A stretch of DNA of 64,000 nt, taken from NCBI GenBank assembly GCA_002698785.1, contig PAAG01000041.1, forward strand, positions 1 to 64,000, given 5' to 3'. The translations under genes were made by a program, and so were the position numbers. Origin of the DNA: Verrucomicrobiales bacterium (GTDB taxonomy: Bacteria > Verrucomicrobiota > Verrucomicrobiia > Verrucomicrobiales > DEV007). A model generated the notes under the pieces. It had not been told where the DNA came from. It searched no databases and worked only from the letters and a program-made list of their open reading frames with translations. Numbering within the stretch: the stretch's first letter is position 1; each line of letters starts with the position of its first letter. Positions 1 through 7,430 of the stretch are shown in pieces.

Positions 1-72
1 CAAAGGCACAAAGGCACAAAGGCACAAAGGCACAAAGGCACAAAGGCACAAAGGCACAAAGGCACAAAGGCA
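1..72. repeat. 8-bp tandem repeat, nine perfect copies
   Basis: Nine uninterrupted copies of CAAAGGCA fill the first 72 bases; the array may extend left of the window. The unit is not a multiple of three, so copy-number change would shift any frame that crosses it. The repeat is open in both strands but no gene start is visible here, so I treat it as an intergenic microsatellite. Seen directly; function unknown. Confidence 0.95.
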
Positions 73-90
73 CCTTCGAGTGGAAGATGA

Positions 91-261
91 TTAGAGGCCT
101 AGCAAACCGACTACTCCGACGATGATGAGGTAGATGGCTACGATCATATTGAGGAGCTTAGGGCGGATGAGAATGAGGATGCCGGCGACGAGGGCTACGA
201 TGGCCGTGATGTTGAGGTTGATGTTCACGGCTGCGGCGAGGATGGGATCGATGATGGTCAT
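91..261 (-). CDS. DUF3096-type small membrane protein
   Basis: A 56-residue protein that is almost entirely two hydrophobic helices (about residues 5-31 and 38-56) around a short polar hinge, IRPKLLN. The pattern VALVAGILILIRPKLLN followed by IVAIYLIIVGVVGLLG matches, from memory, the DUF3096 family of tiny bacterial inner-membrane proteins of unknown function. The start ATG (259-261 on the complement) gives the usual family length; there is no strong Shine-Dalgarno sequence. It is co-directional with trhO but separated from it by 108 bp, so it lies downstream of trhO. Family assignment is good, function is unknown. Confidence 0.8.
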   Translation of the reverse strand: MTIIDPILAAAVNINLNITAIVALVAGILILIRPKLLNMIVAIYLIIVGVVGLLGL

Positions 262-369
262 GGTGAAGTATGATGAGGTCGTTTTCTCGTTTGGAGAAGT
301 ATTCTCATGTTACGAAATCCGGAGGAAATTCGGACTTCACATTAGTCTCCCGATTTTCCAGGCAGTGGA

Positions 370-1302
370 TTATTCTGCCTCGGGGGCCGCGTCTTTCTCT
401 GCTTCGGCTCGGCACTCAGGGCCGCAGTAGAGGCCGTTTTCTTCGCGACAACTCGGGCAGACGAAAATCTGCTCGTTGCAGCTGGGCCATTTGCAGTTGC
501 CGTAGTGGGGCTCTTCGGTTCCGCAGTAGCGGCAGTGGGAAATGACTTTCTTGGTGTCGGTATGGTTGACTTCGACGCCGACACGCTGGTCGAAAACGTA
601 GCAGAGGCCTTCGAAGTCGCGGCCCTGGACCTCGGGGTCTTTGCCGTATTTTACGATACCGCCTTCAAGCTGATAGACGTCTTCGAAGCCTTCTTTGCGG
701 ATGTAGCCGGAAAGCTTTTCGCAGCGGATGCCGCCGGTGCAGTAGGTGAGGATTTTTTTGCCCTGGAGATCCTGTGCGTTGTCGCGGAGCCAGTCGGGGA
801 ATTCACGGAAGCTGCTGATGGGGGGGCAGATGGCGTTTTTGAAATGGCCTAGGTCGGCCTCGTAGTCGTTGCGTCCGTCGATGATGACGACGTCTTCTTC
901 CTGCATTTTCTCGTAGAATTCGCGAGGGGAGAGGCGTTCGCCGGAGAGTTGGTTGGGATCGATGTCGCTCTCACCGGGCAGGCCGAGGGTGACGATCTCA
1001 CTGCGGACTTTGATGGAGAGCTTGGGGAAGGTGTGGTCCTCGGCGGGATCGATCTTGAACTCCATGTCGGAGGTGTGGGGATCGTCGTGCATCGCCTGGA
1101 TGTACTTCTGGGTGCTCTCGTAGGTGCCGGAGACGGTACCGTTGATGCCCTCTTCGCCAACGATAATGCGGCCTTTCAGTTCGAGCGACTCGCAGAGAGC
1201 ACGGTGCTCTTTCATGTATGCCTCGGGATCTGCGATCGGGACATAGCGGTAGTAGAGGAGAACCTGATAGGGAGGTGCTTCGATGGAGGTGGCTGCGTTC
1301 AC
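370..1302 (-). CDS. trhO: tRNA uridine(34) hydroxylase TrhO (YceA-type rhodanese)
   Basis: A 310-residue protein with the TrhO layout. An N-terminal ferredoxin-like domain (about 12-105, with VGEEGINGTVSGT) precedes a rhodanese domain (about 125-220) whose active loop reads YCTGGIRCEK, putting the catalytic cysteine near C188. A cysteine-rich C-terminus (about 253-300) has CRYCGTEEPHYGNC, CPSC and CGPEC clusters that probably bind zinc. TrhO makes 5-hydroxyuridine at the tRNA wobble position in an oxygen-dependent way. The C-terminus ends in a short acidic, alanine-rich tail. The start is the ATG followed by NAATS. Function is inferred from family membership; the assignment is firm. Confidence 0.93.
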   Translation of the reverse strand: MNAATSIEAPPYQVLLYYRYVPIADPEAYMKEHRALCESLELKGRIIVGEEGINGTVSGTYESTQKYIQAMHDDPHTSDMEFKIDPAEDHTFPKLSIKVRSEIVTLGLPGESDIDPNQLSGERLSPREFYEKMQEEDVVIIDGRNDYEADLGHFKNAICPPISSFREFPDWLRDNAQDLQGKKILTYCTGGIRCEKLSGYIRKEGFEDVYQLEGGIVKYGKDPEVQGRDFEGLCYVFDQRVGVEVNHTDTKKVISHCRYCGTEEPHYGNCKWPSCNEQIFVCPSCREENGLYCGPECRAEAEKDAAPEAE

Positions 1303-1427
1303 CCGCTAATTGTAGCCATTTTCCGTTTTCTCTCAACTCCGTGAATTTGCCCATTTTGCGCGGATTTGATTCGTAAAAATGAGAACTTTTTCAAAAATGA
1401 CGATAATTTCTGGATTTTTGTCGGGAA

Positions 1428-1649
1428 TTGGGTCTACTGGGAGGCGTGAGCACGCTCGGGGTCAGAACCAGAGATCGGGTGATCAGCAGGATTTCTTTTT
1501 ACCTGCTGGTGTTCGGGGTGCTGTGGATCACGAACCACCTGCTCCCGGACTGGAATGCCTTGGAGGAAGAGAAATGGGCAGAGCGGGGGGTCGTCCCGTT
1601 CTACATCGCGGTGCCTCTATCGGAGCTGTCGTTGCCGCCGAGTCGGTAG
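1428..1649 (+). CDS. small hypothetical protein with one membrane segment
   Basis: An open frame of 73 codons with only non-ATG starts (TTG at 1428, or GTG at 1446 just after GGGAGGC). The product has a basic N-terminus, one hydrophobic helix (ISFYLLVFGVLWIT) and a short polar tail with NALEEEKWAERG. Third-position GC and the membrane-anchor pattern look like real coding sequence, but I know no family. It converges on nagA with a gap of 15 bp. The overlapping alternative frame from 1379 is Arg/Gly-rich and looks like a shadow. Existence is uncertain. Confidence 0.42.
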   Translation: MGLLGGVSTLGVRTRDRVISRISFYLLVFGVLWITNHLLPDWNALEEEKWAERGVVPFYIAVPLSELSLPPSR

Positions 1650-1664
1650 GCTGGCTGCTCTGAT

Positions 1665-2816
1665 CTAAACGTGGTAGCGCTGCTCGCCACCGACGTAAGT
1701 TGCCACGACGTGAAGGTCGGGATCGAGGAGTGCAATGTCAGCGAGGAGTCCCTGCTTGATCTGGCCTCGGTCTTTGAGGCGGAGTGATTTTGCCTGGTTG
1801 GCAGAGCAGGTCTTGGTGAGTTCGCTGAGGGGAAGCTTGGTGATGCGGGAGACGTTGCGGAGGTTTTCGTCGAAGGTGACGATGGAACCGGCGAGGTTGC
1901 CCTCGGGAATGCGAGCGGCTCCGTCTTTTACGATGATCTTGGTGTCGTGAAGGGGATATTCTCCGTCGCCAAGGTGAGAGGCGGCGATGGAGTCGGTAAT
2001 CATCATGAGCCGGTCGCAGCTACGGTGTTTGAAAACGAGGCGCAGCATGTCGGTGCAAAGGTGAACGGTGTCGCAGATGACTTCGATCATGATTTCGTCG
2101 TCGAGCATGCCAGCACCGACGAGGCCTACCTCGCGGTGATGGAGTCGGGACATCTGGTTGCAGTAGTGAGTGAGGTGATTGAGCCCGGCTTCGCGTGCGT
2201 CTTGGTATTCTGCGTAGGTGGCGGCGCTGTGGGCGGCGGAGGTGACGATGCCCATTTTCGCCATGGCGCGAAGAAAGGGAAGTGCTCCATCGAGTTCGAC
2301 TGCGAGGGAGATGAGGCCGATGGGGCAGATTTTGTGAAGGGCCTCGATCTCGGCGAGGTCGGGGATGCGCATTTCACCGGGGTTCTGGGCACCGGCCTGC
2401 TCGGGATTCAGGTAGGGGCCCTCGACGTGGAGGAAGGGAGTGCGGGAGAATCGCTGGTTCTTGCGATACTCTGCGGCGGCGGTCGCCATGTCGACGAGGT
2501 CGCTGGGTGATGCGGTCCAGGTGGTAGGCAGAAATGTGGTGACGCCTTCGGCGAGTTTTGCCTCGGCGATCGTTTCTACGGCCTCGAGGGTGGCGTAGGA
2601 GAGATCGAAGCCGTTGGCGCCGTGGGTGTGGATGTCGATGAACCCAGGGAGAGCCCGGATTTCTCCGCCTCCGTCGAAGATGACTTCGCTGCCGGCGGGA
2701 GGGGTGTGGCCCTCGTGAATCTGGCTGATGAGGCCGCCTTCTCCTACTTCGAGACAGACGGGACGAATGAGGGAACCGGGTGTGGTAAGGACGACGTCAG
2801 CAATGATACGGGGCAT
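1665..2816 (-). CDS. nagA: N-acetylglucosamine-6-phosphate deacetylase
   Basis: A 383-residue amidohydrolase of normal NagA length. Visible active-site elements are the HTH pair in GFIDIHTHGANGFD (H63, H65), the metal-binding glutamate in HVEGPYLNPEQAGAQ (E132), further metal histidines near H196 and H217, and the catalytic aspartate in MITDSIAAS (D275). NagA removes the acetyl group from GlcNAc-6-P to give GlcN-6-P and acetate, in amino-sugar catabolism and peptidoglycan or chitin recycling. No nagB or GlcNAc transporter gene is next to it. A TIM barrel with small beta-sandwich ends fits the sequence. Cytoplasmic. Confidence 0.93.
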   Translation of the reverse strand: MPRIIADVVLTTPGSLIRPVCLEVGEGGLISQIHEGHTPPAGSEVIFDGGGEIRALPGFIDIHTHGANGFDLSYATLEAVETIAEAKLAEGVTTFLPTTWTASPSDLVDMATAAAEYRKNQRFSRTPFLHVEGPYLNPEQAGAQNPGEMRIPDLAEIEALHKICPIGLISLAVELDGALPFLRAMAKMGIVTSAAHSAATYAEYQDAREAGLNHLTHYCNQMSRLHHREVGLVGAGMLDDEIMIEVICDTVHLCTDMLRLVFKHRSCDRLMMITDSIAASHLGDGEYPLHDTKIIVKDGAARIPEGNLAGSIVTFDENLRNVSRITKLPLSELTKTCSANQAKSLRLKDRGQIKQGLLADIALLDPDLHVVATYVGGEQRYHV

Positions 2817-2897
2817 GGGGCATACGCTACGGAAATCCGGTGAATTGAAAACCGGTTTTCCGTCCCGAATACGCCACGGAGAGGAAGGCGGCAGTAA

Positions 2898-4043
2898 TTA
2901 CTGCTGAGGAGCCGGAGCTGGCTCCTTTGGTGCTTCTTCTTTTGCTGCGGGTGCAGGTGACTCTTTCGGAGCTTCCTCTTTGGCCGCAGGAGCTGGGGCC
3001 TCTTTTACGGCTTCTTTGGGAGCGGCCTTAGGGGCTGCTTTCGGGGAAGATTTGGCAGGCTCTTTTGCTGCTTCTTTGGGGGCAGATTTTGGTGCTGACT
3101 TTGCGGACTCTTTGGGAGATGATTTTGGGGATTCCTTCGGGGCCTCGGTTTTTGCTTTTGATTTAGGCGCCTCCTTTGGTGTGTCGGCTTTTGCTTTGCC
3201 TTTGCCGGGTGCCTTGGCTTTCTCCTTCGTAGGTGCTTTTGCTTTGCCTTCGGTCTTCGCTTTGCCGCCTGTGGGGGCTTTGGCATTGCCTTTTGCAGGA
3301 GCTTTTGCCTTACCTTTGCCGTCGGCTGGAGTCGCTGGCTTGGGCGCTTCCGGCTTTGGTTCTGGCTCGGGCTGCTTGACTACAGGTGGAGTGCCAATCT
3401 TAATGAGAGCAATTTTCTCTTCGGCATAGTCAAAGAAGGGGTTGCCGGGGTGAAGGGTGTAAGACTCCTCGTAGAATTGCTGGGCTTCTTCTTTGTTGCC
3501 TGCTTCAAGAGCGAGGTCGCCGAGGCGAATACGAGCGAGAGGAGTGAGTTCTCCATCGGGCTGCTCGTCTATGCTCTGGTTGTAGTAGTCTTTGGCTTTC
3601 TCAGCGTCTCCTCCGACGTGATAGAGGTTTGCCAAAGCGAACAGGCCCTGAGCGTGGCGTGGGTGGCTGGAGAAATCGGAGATGAAGGTCTCCAAGGTCT
3701 TCTGAGCGTCCTGGCTTTTGCCCTGGTTGTTCTGGACCTCTGCCTTCATGAGAAGAGCGTTGCCAGCTGGAATCGAACCGGGGAAATCGACTACGACAGC
3801 GTCGAGTGCGGCGATTTCTCCTTTTTCCGCTGCGGCTGTGAAGGCTTCGGCGGCTTCGATGTGCTTCTGCTTTGCGATCTGCTGGAATACGAGATAGGCG
3901 CAAACGGCGACTGCAGCGAGGACGATGGCGGCAAGAATCTTGGTGCGATGCTTGTCGAGGGCGTCGACGACATTTCCAGCTTCGCTAGCCGAAAGGGCTT
4001 CGATTTCTTCCGTTTCTTCCTGTTTTTCGGGAGATTCTGCCAT
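2898..4043 (-). CDS. membrane-anchored TPR protein with long Lys/Ala/Pro/Glu-rich tail
   Basis: A 381-residue protein in three parts. It has an acidic N-terminus (1-30), one transmembrane helix (about 35-54) followed by four to five TPR-like helical pairs (about 60-225, e.g. LFALANLYHVGGDAEKAKDYY and ARIRLGDLALEAGNKEEA), and a low-complexity tail (about 233-381) built from GKAKAP, APKESPK and PAAKEEAPKE repeats. The first two parts resemble the YfgM/TPR_21 type of SecYEG-associated membrane proteins, in which the TPRs face the periplasm. The tail is highly basic first and then acidic; it may contact the cell wall or nucleic acid depending on topology, which the sequence does not settle. It lies 78 bp downstream of cysK on the same strand. 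Confidence 0.8.
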   Translation of the reverse strand: MAESPEKQEETEEIEALSASEAGNVVDALDKHRTKILAAIVLAAVAVCAYLVFQQIAKQKHIEAAEAFTAAAEKGEIAALDAVVVDFPGSIPAGNALLMKAEVQNNQGKSQDAQKTLETFISDFSSHPRHAQGLFALANLYHVGGDAEKAKDYYNQSIDEQPDGELTPLARIRLGDLALEAGNKEEAQQFYEESYTLHPGNPFFDYAEEKIALIKIGTPPVVKQPEPEPKPEAPKPATPADGKGKAKAPAKGNAKAPTGGKAKTEGKAKAPTKEKAKAPGKGKAKADTPKEAPKSKAKTEAPKESPKSSPKESAKSAPKSAPKEAAKEPAKSSPKAAPKAAPKEAVKEAPAPAAKEEAPKESPAPAAKEEAPKEPAPAPQQ

Positions 4044-4121
4044 GGTGGGTTTTGTATAGATGCAATGGGCCCCGGTCCATCTGGAGCGGCGGCCCGAAAG
4101 GTAATAGAAAATTTCTATTTG

Positions 4122-5111
4122 TCAGCCACCAACTGCGGCTCTTGCCTCGTCGGCGAGTGGCGTAGATAGGTAACGCTCTCCGGTGGAGCAGCCGATAGTG
4201 ACAATGAGCTTGCCTTTGTTCTCCGGACGCTTGGCGATTTCAATCGCAGCGCAGACGTTCGCCCCCGTGCTGATTCCGCCGAGAATGCCTTCTTCTTTTG
4301 CAAGACGGCGAGCCATGGCGAAGGCTTCGTCGTTGCCGACTTTGACGCACTCGGTGATCTGCTCGTCGCCGTTGTCACACTTCAGGTGGAGGTTGGTGGG
4401 GACAAAGCCAGCGCCGGTGCCCTGGATCTTGTGAGGTCCGGGGGTGAGGTCTTCTCCTGCGAGTGTCTGCGTGATGACGGGGGAGTCTTCAGGCTCGGCC
4501 ACAATTATCTGGATGTCGGGATTTTTCGCTTTGAGTCCCTCGGCGCAACCGGTGGCGGTGCCGCCTGTTCCTACTGCGGACACGACGATGTCAACTTTGC
4601 CGTCGGTGTCTTCCCAGATTTCTTCAGCGGTTGTCTTGATGTGGACCGCGGGGTTCGCTGGGTTGGAGAACTGCTGGGGGATGAAGGAGTTCGGCGTGTT
4701 GGCGGCGATTTCTTCGGCCTTGGCGATCGCGCCTTTCATTCCCTTTGGACCTTCGGTGAGAACGAGTTCTGCTCCGAGAAGGGCGAGAAGAGTGCGTCGC
4801 TCCAAGCTCATGGTCTCGGGCATGGTGAGGATGAGCTTGTATCCTTTTGCTGCGCAGACGAAGGCGAGGGCGATACCGGTGTTTCCGCTAGTAGGCTCGA
4901 CGATGACGGTCTCGGAGGTGATTTTGCCTTCGGCCTCGGCAGCTTCGATCATGGCCATCCCGATTCGGTCTTTCACGGAGCCGAGTGGGTTAAAGAATTC
5001 GCATTTCAGAGCGATGGTCGCGTCGACTCCATCGGTGACCTTATTAAGCTTTACAAGGGGGGTGCTGCCGACTGTTTCGACGATGTTGTTGTAGATTTTT
5101 CCGTGAGCCAT
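4122..5111 (-). CDS. cysK: cysteine synthase A (O-acetylserine sulfhydrylase)
   Basis: A 329-residue fold-type II PLP enzyme. The PLP lysine is in [11 protein letters not shown] (K47), the substrate loop is [13 protein letters not shown], the phosphate-binding loop is VGTGGTATG, and the C-terminal [13 protein letters not shown] is typical. It condenses O-acetylserine with sulfide to make cysteine. I chose the ATG at 5111 because the protein then begins [19 protein letters not shown] as CysK proteins do. The frame stays open for another 43 codons upstream (to 5240), but that stretch is unrelated and would give an abnormal extension. The upstream region is an unusually long non-coding gap. Confidence 0.93.
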   Translation of the reverse strand: MAHGKIYNNIVETVGSTPLVKLNKVTDGVDATIALKCEFFNPLGSVKDRIGMAMIEAAEAEGKITSETVIVEPTSGNTGIALAFVCAAKGYKLILTMPETMSLERRTLLALLGAELVLTEGPKGMKGAIAKAEEIAANTPNSFIPQQFSNPANPAVHIKTTAEEIWEDTDGKVDIVVSAVGTGGTATGCAEGLKAKNPDIQIIVAEPEDSPVITQTLAGEDLTPGPHKIQGTGAGFVPTNLHLKCDNGDEQITECVKVGNDEAFAMARRLAKEEGILGGISTGANVCAAIEIAKRPENKGKLIVTIGCSTGERYLSTPLADEARAAVGG

Positions 5112-5547
5112 GATGTCAGTCTTTTTCTGTTCGGGGAGTGCCCTGTGGGGCGGGCATTTACGCTGATACGAGGTATAGCGAATTCCTACGCTGGTGCAAT
5201 GCCATTTTCCGCTGGACGCGGACCTTATACCTCTTGCCAAAATACTTTGCCGAAACGATTTTTTTTATTTTTCTGGGGAGTTAGCTTCGCTTCGCTCAGT
5301 TAGGTTTCCTAGGTCTTGGGCTGAAATCGTCTCTAACTTCGTTCCTCACTCCGTCGTTGGGGAAACCCAACTCCCTCGTGAGCGTCTCGTTAGCCTCAAT
5401 TTCAACCGCAAGATTTCGCCAAATTATTTTGCCAAGAGGTATTATAAAAAGTGAAGATTGGTACTTGCGCATTCGATTTTGTCCTCTAGCGATTACGATT
5501 GAAGGCGTAGACACGAATAAAAGACGTCCAATCCAACTTCTCAAACA
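5112..5547. repeat. gene-free gap with a direct repeat and an inverted repeat
   Basis: This 436-bp gap between divergent cysK and the pterin dehydratase gene has no credible gene. It contains a direct repeat, GCCAAAATACTTTGCC (5236-5251) and GCCAAATTATTTTGCC (5418-5433), 14 of 16 identical. Nested between them is an inverted repeat, AGTTAGGTTTCC (5298-5309) against GGAAACCCAACT (5361-5372), 11 of 12 complementary. A T-rich run is at about 5259-5272 and a TATTATAA box at 5440. The arrangement resembles the remains of a small non-autonomous element or a structured leader; I cannot tell which. The promoters of both flanking genes should be here. Confidence 0.4.
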
Positions 5548-5832
5548 ATGGCAGACCTGATCGATCCGGAAGAATTCGAATCCTTGATGAAGAAACTCCC
5601 TGAGTGGGATGTGGAAGACAAGGAACTCGTTCGTGTCGTGGAATTCGATGAATTCATGGAAGGCATCGACTTCGTGGATGGCGTCGCGGAGATTGCGGAA
5701 GAGAATGCTCACCATCCCGACATCGACATTCGCTGGTGCACCATTACGCTGCGGCTGACCACGCATGATGCGGGTGGTCTTACTGACGCAGATTTCGATC
5801 TGGCGAAGAAGATCGACACGCTCCTGGATTAA
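5548..5832 (+). CDS. phhB: 4a-hydroxytetrahydrobiopterin dehydratase (PCD/DCoH family)
   Basis: A 94-residue protein of normal pterin-4a-carbinolamine dehydratase length. The signature ENAHHPDIDIRWCTITLRLTT carries the two adjacent histidines and the later His of the active site (TTHDAGGLT), and FVDGVAEIAEE precedes it. In pathways with aromatic amino acid hydroxylases the enzyme regenerates pterin cofactor. No such hydroxylase is in this window, and stand-alone members may serve molybdopterin or other roles. The start ATG (M-ADLIDPEEF) has no strong ribosome site. Family assignment firm, physiological role open. Confidence 0.9.
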   Translation: MADLIDPEEFESLMKKLPEWDVEDKELVRVVEFDEFMEGIDFVDGVAEIAEENAHHPDIDIRWCTITLRLTTHDAGGLTDADFDLAKKIDTLLD

Positions 5833-5894
5833 GTCCGGGAAAACGGGTTCGAAAAGACTTTGCTTCGCTGAGGCGAGTCGTTAGCCTCTGCGCC

Positions 5895-6902
5895 ATGATG
5901 AGGCGCAGTATCATTCTTGGAATCGTCCTTGCGGGGATTGGAGCGTTTTTGACTTCCTGTCGAGAGGGGGGGGCTCCTGCTCAGAAACGGTATGCGTTTA
6001 TCACCAACGGTGTAGCGGAGTTCTGGACTATCGCAGAGTCCGGGGCGAAACAGGCGGGTGAGGATCTCGGTGTCGATGTGAGTGTGCTGATGCCCGGTTC
6101 GTTGACAGATCAAAAGCAGATGATCGAGGACGCGGTCACTCGCGGTGTAGATGGGGTGGCAGTGAGCCCGATCGATTCGAAGAACCAGATCGACATGCTG
6201 AATAAAGCAGCTGCTTCGACTCGACTGGTGACGCATGATTCGGACGCGCCGGATTCCGATCGCCTTGCCTATGTCGGGATGGATAATTACACGGCGGGTC
6301 GCCTCTGCGGTCAGTTGGTGAAGGAGGCATTGCCTGACGGTGGAAAGGTGATCATTCTCATCGGACGGATGGAGCAGGATAATTCTCGCAAGCGGCGGCA
6401 GGGAGTGATCGATGAGCTTCTCGACCGGCCAGTCGATCCCGAACGGTATGATCCGCCGGATGCGACGCTGGAAGGAGAGAAGTTTTCCGTGCTCGGGACG
6501 ATGACTGATGGTTTCGACCTGACCCGGGCGAAGGCAAATGCGGAGGATGCTTTGTCCCGGTATCCGGATATCGATGCGATGATCGGACTTTTTGCCTACA
6601 ATCCTCCGGCGATTCTGCAGGCGCTGGAGCAAGCCGGGAAGTTGAATGAGGTGAAGGTGATCGGCTTCGATGAAGATTCGGGAACGCTTGCCGGAATTCA
6701 GGAAGGGACTGTGTATGGAACGGTGGTGCAGAATCCTTATGAGTATGGCTACCAGTCCGTGAAGATCTTGAACGCTCTCGCTGCGGGTGATGAGTCGATG
6801 CTGGCGGATGGGGATTTTATCTCGATTCCTGGCCGGCAGATTCGAAAGGATAATGTGGATGAGTTCTGGGCCGATTTGAAGGCGAAGACGGGGAAGGAGT
6901 AG
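5895..6902 (+). CDS. sugar-type ABC transporter substrate-binding lipoprotein
   Basis: A 335-residue periplasmic binding protein of the ribose/autoinducer-2 type (Peripla_BP_4 fold). The signal peptide ends in a lipobox, FLTSC (C22). The mature part has the usual YAFITNGVAEFWTIAESGAKQAG start, the GVDGVAVSPID strand and the DRLAYVGMDNYTAG hinge region, and VIGFDEDSGTLAGIQEGTVYGTVVQNP near the end. It would bind a sugar or similar small molecule outside the inner membrane. No permease or ATPase gene is adjacent, so the transporter partners, if any, are elsewhere, or it serves a receptor. The second ATG-like codon (MRR, one residue later) could also be the start. Confidence 0.88.
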   Translation: MMRRSIILGIVLAGIGAFLTSCREGGAPAQKRYAFITNGVAEFWTIAESGAKQAGEDLGVDVSVLMPGSLTDQKQMIEDAVTRGVDGVAVSPIDSKNQIDMLNKAAASTRLVTHDSDAPDSDRLAYVGMDNYTAGRLCGQLVKEALPDGGKVIILIGRMEQDNSRKRRQGVIDELLDRPVDPERYDPPDATLEGEKFSVLGTMTDGFDLTRAKANAEDALSRYPDIDAMIGLFAYNPPAILQALEQAGKLNEVKVIGFDEDSGTLAGIQEGTVYGTVVQNPYEYGYQSVKILNALAAGDESMLADGDFISIPGRQIRKDNVDEFWADLKAKTGKE

Positions 6903-6957
6903 AACGTTCAACATTGAACTTTCAACGCTCAACTTTGAAGTGATATAGTTGAAGTTG
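6903..6957. repeat. short intergenic run of TTCAAC/TTGAA words
   Basis: The gap after the binding-protein gene is made of alternating TTCAAC, TTGAAC and TTGAAG words (AACGTTCAACATTGAAC, then TTTCAACGCTCAACTTTGAAG), giving several overlapping short inverted repeats. It could fold into weak hairpins and act as a transcript end. Seen directly; function inferred only. Confidence 0.5.
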
Positions 6958-6974
6958 GCTGAATTCAATTCCGG

Positions 6975-7409
6975 ATGAGGCGACCTCTTCTCTGGTTCTC
7001 TGTTCTTGTGCCGGTGTTGCTGTTCGCGACCTATCTGGCGCTGACGGCAGGGACGGTGTTTTTGTTGCCGGAGGAGTTGGATGAGATCGAGGTGGGGATG
7101 GCGAGGGAGGAGGTATACGCTCATCTACGGGCGGAGCCGACGGCGGATGCCAATGTTCCTCCTCCGTCTCCCTATCGGAAACTCGACTTGCCCGGTAGGT
7201 GGGTCATTCCCGTTTATGATATGCGTTCGACGGGAACCGAGGATCGATTGTTCCAAATCTTTGGCTGGACGGGACTTCGCACCTGGATGTTTCGGATCGA
7301 TCTGGAAGACGTGGATCCGGAAGAACGTGTGGAAAGTGTGCAACGCTCGTTTGAGGACCCGCACACGCGATGGTGGAGGCGCTGGAAGGGGGCTTGGCGG
7401 AGTTGGTGA
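6975..7409 (+). CDS. hypothetical membrane-anchored protein with SmpA/BamE-like motif
   Basis: A 144-residue protein. An N-terminal hydrophobic helix (about 4-32) serves as anchor or uncleaved signal. It is followed by LPEELDEIEVGMAREEVYAHLRAEPT, which resembles the 'GMTREEVLALLGEP' helix-turn of SmpA/OmlA (BamE-like) domains. The remainder has short strands with WVIPVYDMRS and a Trp/Arg-rich C-terminus (RWWRRWKGAWRSW). There is no lipobox cysteine, so a canonical BamE lipoprotein is unlikely. It is the second gene of a possible two-gene run with the upstream binding protein (72 bp apart) and converges on the outer-membrane protein gene. Function unknown. Confidence 0.7.
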   Translation: MRRPLLWFSVLVPVLLFATYLALTAGTVFLLPEELDEIEVGMAREEVYAHLRAEPTADANVPPPSPYRKLDLPGRWVIPVYDMRSTGTEDRLFQIFGWTGLRTWMFRIDLEDVDPEERVESVQRSFEDPHTRWWRRWKGAWRSW

Positions 7410-7430
7410 ATTATCCTGTCTGCCACAACA

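Noticed and set aside
1379-1663. 94-codon frame overlapping the small hypothetical gene
   Set aside because: It has an ATG, but the product is Arg/Gly-rich without structure; the overlapping frame encodes a credible membrane segment.
2980-3429. Gly/Ala/Phe-rich 149-codon frame on the plus strand
   Set aside because: It is the reverse of the Lys/Ala/Pro tail of the TPR protein and only looks like a repetitive membrane protein.
3770-3795. tRNA-like GGAATCGAACCGGGGAAATCG
   Set aside because: Resembles the T-arm of a tRNA read on the reverse strand, but it lies inside the TPR gene (codes FPGSIPAGN) and no acceptor or anticodon stems fit.
4386-5303. 305-codon open frame on the plus strand
   Set aside because: Antisense to cysK; Asp/Gly/Cys-rich shadow without family features.
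5829-7124. 431-codon open frame on the minus strand
   Set aside because: It is antisense to the binding-lipoprotein gene and rich in Arg, His and Ile; the plus strand encodes a clear family member.
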